64,000 nucleotides of DNA from Neoarius graeffei (lineage: Eukaryota; Chordata; Actinopteri; Siluriformes; Ariidae), in NCBI RefSeq assembly GCF_027579695.1, contig NC_083579.1, positions 74,927,498 through 74,991,497 on the forward strand, given 5' to 3'. A program made the translations under genes and the position numbers. Below, in pieces: positions 53,622 to 63,592 of the stretch. Each line of letters starts with the position of its first letter. Position 1 is the first letter of the stretch. Below the pieces are notes generated by a model that was not told the origin of the DNA, made no database searches, and saw only the letters and a program-made list of their open reading frames with translations.

Positions 53622-55153
53622 AGAGGAACCGTCAGGGCCTTCTAGACCTCCAGAGAAGGTCCAAACATATCAGCATTTCAAATGTTATATTTAATTTATT
53701 TCACTCTTTCATAATTTCATGATAATTATTCTCTTCTAAGTCTAATTCGGCCTCATTTTCTATCAAATTTGCTTCAGAAACGAAAGGACAGAAATTACTG
53801 TCCTGAAAATATTAAAATCGAGTTATCCAGCGAGATTGTTTTGTTTGTTGTCTCTAGGCTGAGAAGCGTTTAGAGCTGCTCACTCATTGGTTAGGACGTC
53901 ATTGCCGGGACAGAAGGACCTTGGCAGTGTGTGTTTATGTAGGAAGTGACCGATTAATTAATCAGATTTTGATTTATAGTCAAAGGGAGGGACCAAAAAT
54001 TTAATCACCCTAGGCCTCTCGAACCCCAACGTGAGCTTAACCGCGAGTCGGCGCCGTCAGCGCAACAGTGAAGTCACCTTCTAGCCGGTGTAGCGTTCAT
54101 CAGTAGTGTTAGCGAATGCTAGCAGTCAAGCCAGTGCTATCGAGAGCTACAGGCTAACGATCGAGAAACTAAGATTTCTGTCTCCAGACTCTTCTTGCAC
54201 GCTGCACGCTCGCTACAGTATTTTTCACTCAGACTTAAAGGAACAGTCCACCGTACTTCCATAATGAAATATGCTCTTATCTGAATTGAGACGAGCTGCT
54301 CCGTACCTGTCCGAGCTTTGCGCGACCTCCCAGTCAGTCAGACGCAGTCAGACGCGCTGTCACTCCTGTTAGCAATGTAGCTAGGCTCAGCATGGCCAAC
54401 GGTATTTTTTGGGGCTGTAGTTAGATGCGACCAAACTCTTGCGCGTTTTTCCTGTTTACATAGGTTTATATGACCAGTGACATGAAACAAGTTCAGTTAC
54501 ACAAATTGAAACGTAGCGATTTTCTATGCTATGGAAAGTCCGCACTATAATGACAGGCGTACTAACACCTTCTGCGCGCTTCGGCAGCACATTGATATCT
54601 GAGCTCCGTATCAATGCGCTGTCGAAGCGTGCAGAAGGTGTTAGTACGCCTGTCATTATAGTGCGCACTTTCCATAGCATAGAAAATCGCTACGTTTCAA
54701 TTTGTGTAACTGAACTTGTTTCATGTCACTGGTCATATAAACCTATGTAAACAGGAAAAACGCGCAAGAGTTTGGTCGCATCTAACTACAGCCCCAAAAA
54801 TACCGTTGGCCATGCTGAGCCTAGCTACATTGCTAACAGGAGTGACAGCGCGTCTGACTGCGTCTGACTGACTGGGACGTTGCGCAAAGCTCGGAGACGT
54901 ACGGAGCAGCTCGTCTCAATTCAGATAAGAGCATATTTCATTATGGAAGTACGGTGGACTGTTCCTTTAAGTATTCAGTTCCCTGTGTAATTTAACGAGT
55001 TACTTTTAAAATCAACATCGACAGCTACACACAACGGCACGGCGCAACCTGGCAGCCTGCCGCTAATCCCTGGCAAAATCCTTTGCCCTGTTGCTTTTTG
55101 GTGTCTGGCGAAGTTTTGGCTGAACTCAAGTCCCAGCTCTAGTAGTAACGGTT
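53622..55153. mobile_element. Non-autonomous repeat element with palindrome inside; right arm of the rbks-flanking inverted repeat
   Basis: The complete form of the repeat seen in pieces at 1020-1640 and 47235-50125. Possible short inverted ends GGAACCGT (53624) and ACGGTTC (about 55147). Without the palindrome it is about 0.8 kb. No coding sequence. It lies in rbks intron 1. Confidence 0.6.
54239..54966. mobile_element. 728-bp near-perfect palindromic element, TTAA-flanked
   Basis: Flanked by TTAA at 54235-54238 and 54967-54970. It starts AGGAACAGTCCACCGTACTT, and its right half is the reverse complement of its left half with few differences and essentially no loop; the axis is near 54602. 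The uninterrupted site is seen in the inverted repeat copy at about 47430-47450. The TTAA duplication and AG(G/T) start resemble the elements at 31543 and 59093, so a Kolobok-like or piggyBac-like transposase is likely to have moved it. Confidence 0.88.
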
Positions 55154-55154
55154 C

Positions 55155-56121
55155 ATCACTGAATAATAATAATGGATTTACTAAGATTGATTGATTAATT
55201 AGTTAGCTAGCTAGCCAACCAGCCAGCCTTGGCTAATAATAATAAGAAGAAGAGAAGAAACAACTATATTAAACAAATAAGCAAACAAATCATTCCAATT
55301 TTGAAGCCCAGCATTGGCCAAGCAACAAAAATATTCTGATCTCTCTATCTTCGCCTCACCTTATCATCCAAATAGCTTTAAAATTCTAAATATTTACAGT
55401 CTGGCTGACAGCATACTGGTATGACTCCACCATGATAAGGAAATCAGACATGCTTCCATCATTAGATTTGCTCTGGGTGTTTATAATTTAAAGACAGGCT
55501 GCAAATCATCACAGAACCAACCAAGGCCCAGTTTCCCAAAAGCTTATTAAAATCAAGACGATCTCGCACTATGACGTGCACTCTACCATCGAACAATGAT
55601 ATTTTTTTTTCCTGCAGTGTTCAGACTGACGTTCCTCCTGTCACTCATAAGACAATAGACACTGTGATTCACTGTGATGCACCGAACATGCCCAATAAAA
55701 TAAGCCTGTGGTTTTCTTAAACGTCTGAACGAGACACTCTGATTCACTGTGCTGGAACTTTCCAGAACCAAAATATATATAAAAGGCTGTATACAAAATA
55801 GAGCGAGCAGCGTGACAAACCATTTATTTCCTTGAGAAAAATTAAATGGTAGTTTGATGGCAGACAGGAACGAGCCACGTTGGCAAACTGGAGCTCTCTG
55901 GTTAGCCTGCTAGCTCTAGTTTCACCAGAAAGGACCGTTTTTAGAATGTGAAGAAATAACAAGGTGTAAATATTCTAAACGTATTTCATTTGTTTATTAT
56001 TATTATTATTATTATTATTAATAATAATAATAATAATAATAAATCAATAATTACTTGTTATTTAGTAACTAATACATAATAAAACGGCGTCCCAGTTTTA
56101 TTTTGTTTAATTATATGTCAA
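55155..56121. other. No gene; palindromic (ATT)n(AAT)n microsatellite at about 55992-56046
   Basis: The microsatellite is a TTA run directly followed by an AAT run, so it can fold on itself. Also GCTAGC-type repeats at 55203-55215. Short minus-strand frames at 55583-55962 show no domain. Confidence 0.45.
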
Positions 56122-56181
56122 TTGAGGGTTGTTTTACAATCAGGGTACGCAAGCTAAAAATCACATTTAACACTTGCACTA

Positions 56182-56873
56182 TGTTCACACTGCAGGCTGA
56201 AGTGACTCAAATCCGATTTTTTCGCCCATATGTGACCTGTATCCGATCTTTTTTATTGACGATATGAACGACACAGATCCGATTTTTTCAAATCCGACCC
56301 AGGCCGTTTGGATATGTGGTCCTAATTCCGATTCCTATCCGATCTTTTCATACGCGACTTCAGTCTGAACCGCCAGGTCGCATTCATCCGACTTGCACGT
56401 CATCAACAAGCCACAAACGTCACTATTCTGCGCTGAAGTAGGCGGCGGGTCTCTCAAAAAAAGTTACAACAACATGGCTTTGATGTTCCTTTGAACTGAG
56501 GTTGCAGTCACTACCCCGCAGAACGCCTGAGCCAAACCCCTTGCCCTCTTCCTTCTCAACCTCCTCCTTAACATCAGGCTATTGTGCATGTTCTGGCTCC
56601 ATCGCAACAACAACTGCATCATCGCCAGGTACTCCATGCTGGCTACTGTCATACACAGGAAACTTTAGGTTACTTCCGTAAACACTGGCCATGCTCACTG
56701 CGTGTGACGTCGTCGTATCCTGCAATGCGCATGCGGAACACTTTTAGGTCGCTTTTCGTTCATACTGAGGATCACATACAAGTCGCATATATTTGTTAAT
56801 GTGAACGACCTCACAAAAAAATCGGATTTCACAAAAAAATCGGAATTGAGCATTAAGCCTTGCAGTGTGAACG
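56182..56873. mobile_element. PIF/Harbinger-like element, copy 2
   Basis: The ends match 17729-18746 (TGTTCACACTGCAGGCTGAA and GCCTTGCAGTGTGAACG). TA precedes the left end; the right flank reads TT. The interior is shorter and lacks the hAT insert and Myb fragment of copy 1, but has instead a minus-strand frame at 56464-56652. Confidence 0.7.
56464..56652 (-). pseudogene. Possible Harbinger transposase N-terminal fragment
   Basis: The 62-residue frame MTVASMEYLAMMQLLLRWSQ with LRRRLRRKRARGLA is methionine-rich then highly basic, like the start of some Harbinger transposases, but too short to be sure. Confidence 0.3.
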
Positions 56874-57162
56874 TTGTGTTATTATCTTCAATATCAAAAG
56901 GCTTGACTAAATAAACTTGGTTGTTTATTGTAGTCCTGTGATAGCTCTATTTACCATGCAAAAAAAATTGGTGATAACGTTATTTTTGGTGAATGTATGG
57001 CAATATATGTCATATTTAGCAAAATTATTTGTGTCATTTAGAAAAAGTGCTTTTTTGACCACCGGTAGCTCCAAAAGGGATGCACTTACATCATTCTTTA
57101 TACCATAAAAGAGCAATTCCAGCGTTATGGACGTGACACTTGAACTCAAAATGGCAACAAAT

Positions 57163-58667
57163 CAGGGGCGCAGATAGGATTTTTGAACTGGGGGGGACTG
57201 AGCTGTCAGCAAATGATTCCATTTTGTGTATGCATGTATGTGTGCGTATATATATATACTACCGTTCAAAAGTTTGGGGTCACTTTGAAATGTCCTTATT
57301 TTTGAAAGAAAAGCACTGTTCTTTTCAATGAAGATCACTTTAAACTAATCAGAAATCCACTCTATACATTGCTAATGTGGTAAATGACTATTCTAGCTGC
57401 AAATGTGTGGTTTTTGGTGCAATATCTCCATAGGTGTATAGAGGCCCATTTCCAGCAACTCTCACTCCAGTGTTCTAATGGTACAATGTGTTTGCTCATT
57501 GCCTCAGAAGGCTAATGGATGATTAGAAAACCCTTGTACAATCATGTTAGCACAGCTGAAAACAGTTGAGCTCTTTAGAGAAGCTATAAAACTGACCTTC
57601 CTTTGAGCAGATTGAGTTTCTGGAGCATCACATTTGTGGGGTCGATTAAATGCTCAAAATGGCCAGAAAAATGTCTTGACTATATTTTCTATTCATTTTA
57701 CAACTTATGGTGGTAAATAAAAGTGTGACTTTTCATGGAAAACACAAAATTGTCTGGGTGACCCCAAACTTTTGAACGGTAGTGTGTATACATGTTATTT
57801 CACCTCCCTCACTGCCATCACCAGGAACTACCTGCAGGCCAGGACAATGATAACATTTTAACATAGCCTATGGAAATCCAAAGTTTACACATTGTCATCA
57901 CGCACAGAAATTGCAAAACTGCAAAACTAGTTTTAAAACCGCTAAGTTCCAACTGTTAAACATAGCGAGAGGCTGGGCTACGTGTGTGTGTGTAAAGTGT
58001 AAACCAGTGCATCCTGACTTTCTAACTATGCCTGTGTGTTGCGTGAGCGGCAGTCAGTCAACAACTCTTCGCAAAGTTTCCTTATGAAACAATATGCTCG
58101 CTGAAATTATGGCAGGGAACGGCAGATTAAACATTAAAACTGCCTTCTGAGCACTGTATCTACAGGCTGCCACCGAAAGAAGGAGGCTACCAGAAAGGCA
58201 TCTCTACTCCGTACGATTTTACTTTCACTACGACATTACTTTGAACAGACTATCAAAAAATTGCAAGGTGATATGATAAAGTAAGGCACAGTTTACTTAC
58301 AGTCGTTTTTTTTTTTTTAAAAACGATGCAATCGTTTTCTGCCTTTTGGCACCCTTCATCATGGCGTGTTGGGGTCCTGAACTAGGAGGCGCTGTCCCTG
58401 ATATGCCTGTCAAACTCGTTGTGGGTAACCATAGCAACCAAGCTCGCAACCTGTGCAGTCTGCGCAGTTGCAACTACGTCTGTACTGCTGTGCACCTCAA
58501 TAAACCGAATGGTAATTAGTATTTTGATTTTTCCGTGAGGTTTGCCTTATGCAAAGAAAGACAGCATAGACGTTTTTTCCTCCCTATAAGTGGGGGGGAC
58601 CGAACAAGGTGAATTTAAATCTGGGTGGGACGAATCCCCCCCGTCCCACCCTCTATCTGCGCCCGTG
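57163..58667. mobile_element. hAT element (CAGGGGCGCAGATA ends) with nested Tc1 MITE
   Basis: A perfect 8-bp duplication CAACAAAT at 57155-57162 and 58668-58675 flanks inverted ends CAGGGGCGCAGATA and TATCTGCGCCCGTG. The body at 58330-58660 matches, inverted, 18030-18393 (for example GTGCACCTCAATAAACCG). Non-coding; about 985 bp without the MITE. Confidence 0.9.
57262..57779. mobile_element. Tc1-type MITE, copy 2 (518 bp)
   Basis: Same length and almost same sequence as 37722-38240, flanked by TA at 57260-57261 and 57780-57781. It sits inside the hAT element. Confidence 0.92.
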
Positions 58668-58680
58668 CAACAAATGACCC

Positions 58681-59088
58681 AGTGCATGTTTTATTGTCTC
58701 CCAGTATTTAAACAGGTGTTGCATATTTTAAGGCTGTACCATACTGGAGAAGTGATAGAACAAGAACAATTCCCATAGTACATCTAGGGCATGCCAGAAA
58801 ATGCCAATAAAAGATGCGTTATGGATGTGACAGAAAAAGTATCACTTTTCTTGGGTTACTGTACATTTTTATCAAACTCTGTGAAATTGTAAACCTAATG
58901 TCGAAATGGAGATATCCGTTTGATAGAGGGGTCCAAGTTAGGTGAATATTAAAAAATCTTTGTTTAAAATATTTTGTATTTCATGCAGAGTTTCGGAAGG
59001 AAAAGTCAGCGTTATGGATGTGACGAAATTCCGTTATGGATGTGACGCGTCTGAAATAGACATGGCATATGTTTAGAAAATCAGCAAT
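58681..59088. other. Host sequence of the 4.8-kb element with GTTATGGATGTGAC repeats
   Basis: The 14-mer occurs at about 58815, 59012 and 59032, and a variant GTTATGGACGTGAC at about 57124. No ORF. Confidence 0.55.
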
Positions 59089-59092
59089 TTAA

Positions 59093-60122
59093 AGTGCCAT
59101 TCCACCATTGGATGTATTCTTTGGCATAAAATACAATATATTTTGACAACATATATAAACGGTATCACTAGATAGAGAAATCTTTTAGCTTCAAAATGAT
59201 ATATCAAACATTAATTTTTTGACAACGACAAGTATATTAATTTTGCGACCAAAGTCACCTACCCTTTTAATTTCCGCGCGTGATGTCATCGGCAGGTTCC
59301 CCTTCTTGTGTACCACGTGACGTGGCACTTATTATCAGCAATGGCGGATAGAATGCGATAAAAATAATACCAATAAATCTAGCTCATCTCATCTCATTAT
59401 CTCTAGCCGCTTTATCCTGTTCTACAGGGTCGCAGGCAAGCTGGAGCCTATCCCAGCTGACTACGGGCGAAAGGCGGGGTACACCCTGGACAAGTCGCCA
59501 GGTCATCACAGGGCTGACACATAGACACAGACAACCATTCACACTCACATTCACACCTACGCTCAATTTAGAGTCACCAGTTAACCTAACCTGCATGTCT
59601 TTGGACTGTGGGGGAAACCGGAGCACCCGGAGGAAACCCACGCGGACACGGGGAGAACATGCAAACTCCGCACAGAAAGGCCCTCGCCGGCCACGGGGCT
59701 CGAACCCAGGACCTTCTTGCTGTGAGGCGACAGCGCTAACCACTACACCACCATGCCGCCCATAAATCTAGCTAATACCAATAAATCTAGCTAACTGAAA
59801 GATTAACTCAAAATTTTTCGCAATTTTTTTGGCCCCCATATACGAGGAGAAATGACTCTCTCACTTTGGGGGTTTCCTGGTCTAAAAATAGACCGACACG
59901 TGGTACACAAGAAGGGGAACCTGCCGATGACATCACGTTTCACTACCGCACGGAAATTAAAAGGGTAGGTGACTTTGGTCGCAAAATTAATATACTTGTC
60001 GTTGTCAAAAAATTATGTTTGATATATCATTTTGAAGCTAAAAGATTTCTCTGTCTAGTCATGTTGTCATAAAATATATTGTATTTTATGCCAAAGAATA
60101 CATCCAATGGTGGAATGGCACT
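59093..60122. mobile_element. TTAA-flanked element with 200-bp arms and a SINE in the middle
   Basis: Flanked by TTAA at 59089-59092 and 60123-60126. The arms 59093-59325 and about 59895-60122 are inverted copies (AGTGCCATTCCACCATTGGA and complement). Without the SINE it is about 640 bp. Non-coding. Confidence 0.88.
59385..59761 (-). mobile_element. tRNA-derived SINE, copy 7
   Basis: Same family as 1130-1508, with a 12-bp duplication ATAAATCTAGCT at 59373-59384 and 59762-59773. Another TACCAATAAATCTAGCTAA copy follows at about 59776-59794. Confidence 0.92.
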
Positions 60123-60973
60123 TTAAGCACCATAACCCTTTGAAAAACTCTAAATATCAGCTAAAACTATCAAAGTTCTTAAATAATATTTAGGATGGCT
60201 ATTGTTTTGCTGTTTTGTGGATTTTAGCATACATTTCTGTGGCTTGTGGCAATAATATAGAATTGTACATGATCAAAGTTGATTTTAGCTTGGGTTTTAC
60301 ATTATAAGAAAGAAAGACTGACAGTGACGTATTAGGTTGGTTACAAATTGGTTCAACTTATTCACATCTGTAAAATACAGGCCTAGGTGAGATCTCTGGG
60401 AGTGGTTTTGATGTATTACATGTTGCTTTATTTTTGCATGGCGAGGTTGACATTTACATGGAATTGCCCTCAACAAATATTTGGTTCCATGTCATTGGAA
60501 ACATACAGTAGTTAAGTTTTAATGTTGAATGCCAGTAAGTTTTCAGACTATTTTGATCAAAGTAGTATGTAATCGTGTCCAAAAAATGTCCTCTCCGAGA
60601 CAGCTAATTTTTCAATATAAAATAACATCTAAAATGAGTATTTTCATCCTAAAATATGGTCAAGATATTGGGACATAAATATTAGAGACAACTAACACAA
60701 AGCTTACAGCCTTATATTTAAAAGCACTATGGAAGTAGTGGATTCTGAATTGTCAAAAAAAAAAAAAGTCCTCTCCGAGAATCACTTCATTTGTTTCTCC
60801 CAGCCCTGCTTACTTAATCTTGTTATAATACAAACTATTACACATGCCTATCTGTTCTTTAACTTGTCCTTCACTTAAAAACTGGTACAAGAACCAGTTT
60901 GAATCAATTTGAATTTTGGACCCCTGTGACACAAACTTTGTACCCTGATTGTAAAACAACCCTTAATGCAAAA

Positions 60974-61262
60974 TTGGTGGCACACTGGTGTAGTGGTTAG
61001 CGCTGTCGCCTCACAGCAAGAAGGTTCAGGGTTCGAACCTCACGTCCAACGCAGGCCTTTCTGTGTGGAGTCTGCATGTTCTCTTCGTGTCTGCGTGGGT
61101 TTCCTCCGAGTGCTCCGGTTTCTTCCCATGGTCCAAAGACATCCAGATTAGGTAAAATCCCCAGACGCTGGGGTTGTACAAGCCAGTGTATACTTAGTGC
61201 TGGTCCCAAGTCGGGATAGACTGGGGAAGGTTGCGTCAGGAAGGGCATCTGGTATAAAATAT
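60974..61262 (+). mobile_element. tRNA-derived SINE, related subfamily with a different 3' half
   Basis: The head (GTGTAGTGGTTAGCGCTGTC, B box GGTTCGAACC) and first half match the common SINE, but after CCAAAGACATCCAGATTAGG it continues with AATCCCCAGACGCTGGGG and ends GTCAGGAAGGGCATCTGGTA. It lies 12 bp after the right end of the 4.8-kb element. No clean TSD was seen. Confidence 0.8.
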
Positions 61263-61742
61263 ATATATTTTTTTGAACTATGCCAAATCAAATATTTGGA
61301 TACTTATGCAAGGAACAGATTCACCAGATCTGGACAGTTGAAGACTTTAGAAAGAGTGTGTTTTTCCAACCACTAAAACCATCCAGTTTTAGTGACATGA
61401 TGTGGTCTTCTCCTGTTGTAGGCCACTCCCCTTTTAAGATTTGCATTCGAGATGCTTTTCTGCTCAGCACGGTTGTAAAGAGTGATTATTTGAGTTATCA
61501 TAGCCTTCCTGTCAGTTCAAACCATTCTTTCTTGGTTCAGATGCTTGATGTGAACATTAACTGAAGCTCTTGACCTGTATCTGCATGATTGTAGTGTTCA
61601 CACGGCCTGCGCATGAACTTAATCTCGGTTTTGTAGATTGTAATTAGACCATGTCATTCTTCCAGAAGGATTTGTATATTGTTTTGTGGGGTAATCTGTA
61701 TATGTGCTGTACAATCAGGTGATTGTTTAACACCGTTGCACT
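61263..61742. other. No gene seen
   Basis: A plus-strand frame at 61280-61564 (EQIHQIWTVEDFRKSVFFQP) resembles a reading of the 5' side of Tc1-type inverted repeats rather than a protein. No splice sites of quality. Confidence 0.3.
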
Positions 61743-61744
61743 TA

Positions 61745-62585
61745 CAGTTGTGGTCAGAAGTTTACATACAGTGACATGAATGTCATCTTGGATATGAATG
61801 TCATGGCAATACTTGGGCTTCCAGTAATTTCTCTGAACTGTTCTTTTTCTGTGGCAGAATGTACAGCATACATCTTTAATTTAAAAAATAAAAACACTTG
61901 AGATGCAGTTCATGGACAGATGTCCTGACATTTTCCTTTAGAATTTGCTGATAGAACAATGAATTCTGAATTATACCAGCGAATTCTAAAGGAAAATATC
62001 AGGGCATCTGTCCATGAACTGAATCTCAAGAGAAGGTGGGTCATGCAGCAAGACAACGACCCTAAGCACACAAGTCGTTCTACCAAAGAATGGTTAAAGA
62101 AGAATAAAGTGAATGTTTTGGAATGGCCAAGTCAAAGTCCTGACCTTAATCCAATGGAAATGTTGTGGAAGGACCTGAAGTGAGCAGTTCATGTGAGGAA
62201 ACCCACCAACATCCCAGAGTTGAAGCTGTTCTGTACGGAGGAACGGGCTAAAATTCCTCCAAGCCGCTGTGCAGGACTGATCAACAGTTACCGCAAATGT
62301 TTAGCTGCAGTTATTGCTGCACAAGGGGGTCACACCAGATACTGAAAGCAAAGGTTCACATACTTTTGCCACTCACAGATATGGAATATTGGATCATTTT
62401 CCTCAGTAAATAAATGACCGAGTATAATATTTTTGTCTCATTTGTTTAACTGGGTTCTCTTTATCTACTTTAAGGACTTGTGTGAAAATCTGATGATGTT
62501 TTAGGTCATATTTATGCAGAAATATAGAAAATTCTGAAGGGTTCACAAACTTTCAAGCACCACTGTATACTTCTGACCACAATTG
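61745..62585 (+). mobile_element. Chimeric Tc1-like remnant (841 bp)
   Basis: The outer ends CAGTTGTGGTCAGAAGTTTA and TACTTCTGACCACAATTG are inverted and flanked by TA at 61743-61744 and 62586-62587. The inner right part (62350-62572) belongs to another Tc1 family, the same as 23172-23655. A 35-bp inverted repeat around GGACAGATG(T/C)CCTGA joins the parts at 61915-61950 and 61985-62022. Confidence 0.75.
61959..62345 (+). pseudogene. Tc1-like transposase, C-terminal half, with premature stop
   Basis: From [20 protein letters not shown] it carries [20 protein letters not shown] (second Asp) and [15 protein letters not shown] (Glu), then a TGA where an Arg CGA is expected (a CpG-type transition). 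The rest of the C-terminus (HVRKPTNIPELKLFCTEE, ending GGHTRY) follows in frame. The N-terminal half is missing. Confidence 0.85.
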
Positions 62586-62587
62586 TA

Positions 62588-63590
62588 TTTTCTTGCCGAG
62601 TAAAACTACAACAGGCTTGGTTGTTTTTTTTGTTTTTTGTTTTTTTTTTCCGTTCAAGGCAGCTTATTTTTTCTTTTTATAATTTCCCCTGTCGTGTTGC
62701 CGTGCTGTGGGTGTAACTATAATCTTTACTTCAGCATCCAAATTACTTGTTTTTCTTTCATACTTTGTTCTCGAGTCATCATGACAGATTAGGTCTACTG
62801 ATCCCTGAAGCATTATTCTCCACCAGCACACCATGTTACTGAATCGTAATATCACGTTCAGTGCTAAAGCGGGGGGGGGATAAACAATTCTGAGGTCGTG
62901 TGTACATATTGAAGGCATTGTATTGAGAAAAAAAAATAATAATAATAATAATAAGTTTCCTGGAAAAATATGCTTAAACGCGTTTGGCCCAAATGCGAAT
63001 ATGTTTAAGAGAAAACTGGAAGAACATGTTGTTCAGGGTAAGGTTTGACGGCGAATAAGCAGCTATAACTTAGTGAGCATGTTCTTGATTTGACGTGTGG
63101 GAATGTGTATTCGGATTTGCTCTTCCACACACAGATCTGCTGAAATAATAGCTGTGTCATTTTAGATACAGGTCAGGGCACGTTCAAAGAAACGCCTTTT
63201 GTAAGTGTTTTCTATTAAATGTCATGGTAAGCATATGTGCAATTACCACAAACAAGAATTACTTTTTTTTTTTTGCTTTTACTTGAAACGCTTGTGGACT
63301 GAGAGCAGTTTTTGGGGCGGGCAGTAACCGTGTATGTGAACCCTATTTTTTTTGTGGTATGCTTGAAGTAAAATTATCAACAACAGCGTGGTGTGATGCA
63401 TCACCACTTCAGAGTTGATTATTTTTTTTAATAATGGCATGTCCTGAAGTTTTGCGTATACCACAGCAATTTGCCATCAATTAAAATGTTTCATTTATTA
63501 AAGAACATTGCGTCGTACTCTTTTTTTTAAAAATATTTCTACCGTTCCATTAAACGTTGTGGAGCATCCTGAAAACAAGTTAGGTCGTGT
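62588..63590. other. No gene seen; (AAT)n at about 62935-62955
   Basis: AT-rich non-coding sequence with homopolymer runs (T and a G9 near 62870). Confidence 0.4.
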
Positions 63591-63592
63591 AG

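Larger units (their letters stand above)
56126..60962. mobile_element. 4.8-kb TTAA-type element carrying nested insertions
   Basis: The ends GGGTTGTTTTACAATCAGGG and CCCTGATTGTAAAACAACCC followed by TTAA (60963-60966) are inverted; the left TSD reads TTGA (56122-56125), one mutation from TTAA. Host sequence between insertions (about 56874-57154, 58676-59088, 60127-60962) contains several copies of GTTATGGATGTGAC and two of GTCCTCTCCGAGA. Nested inside are a Harbinger-like element, a hAT element with a Tc1 MITE in it, and a TTAA element with a SINE in it. No transposase was recognised. Confidence 0.7.

Noticed and set aside
54456..54750. Pair of 74-aa ORFs with almost the same sequence on opposite strands
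   Set aside because: Produced by the palindrome; no start context, promoter or known family. Kept only as a structural observation.
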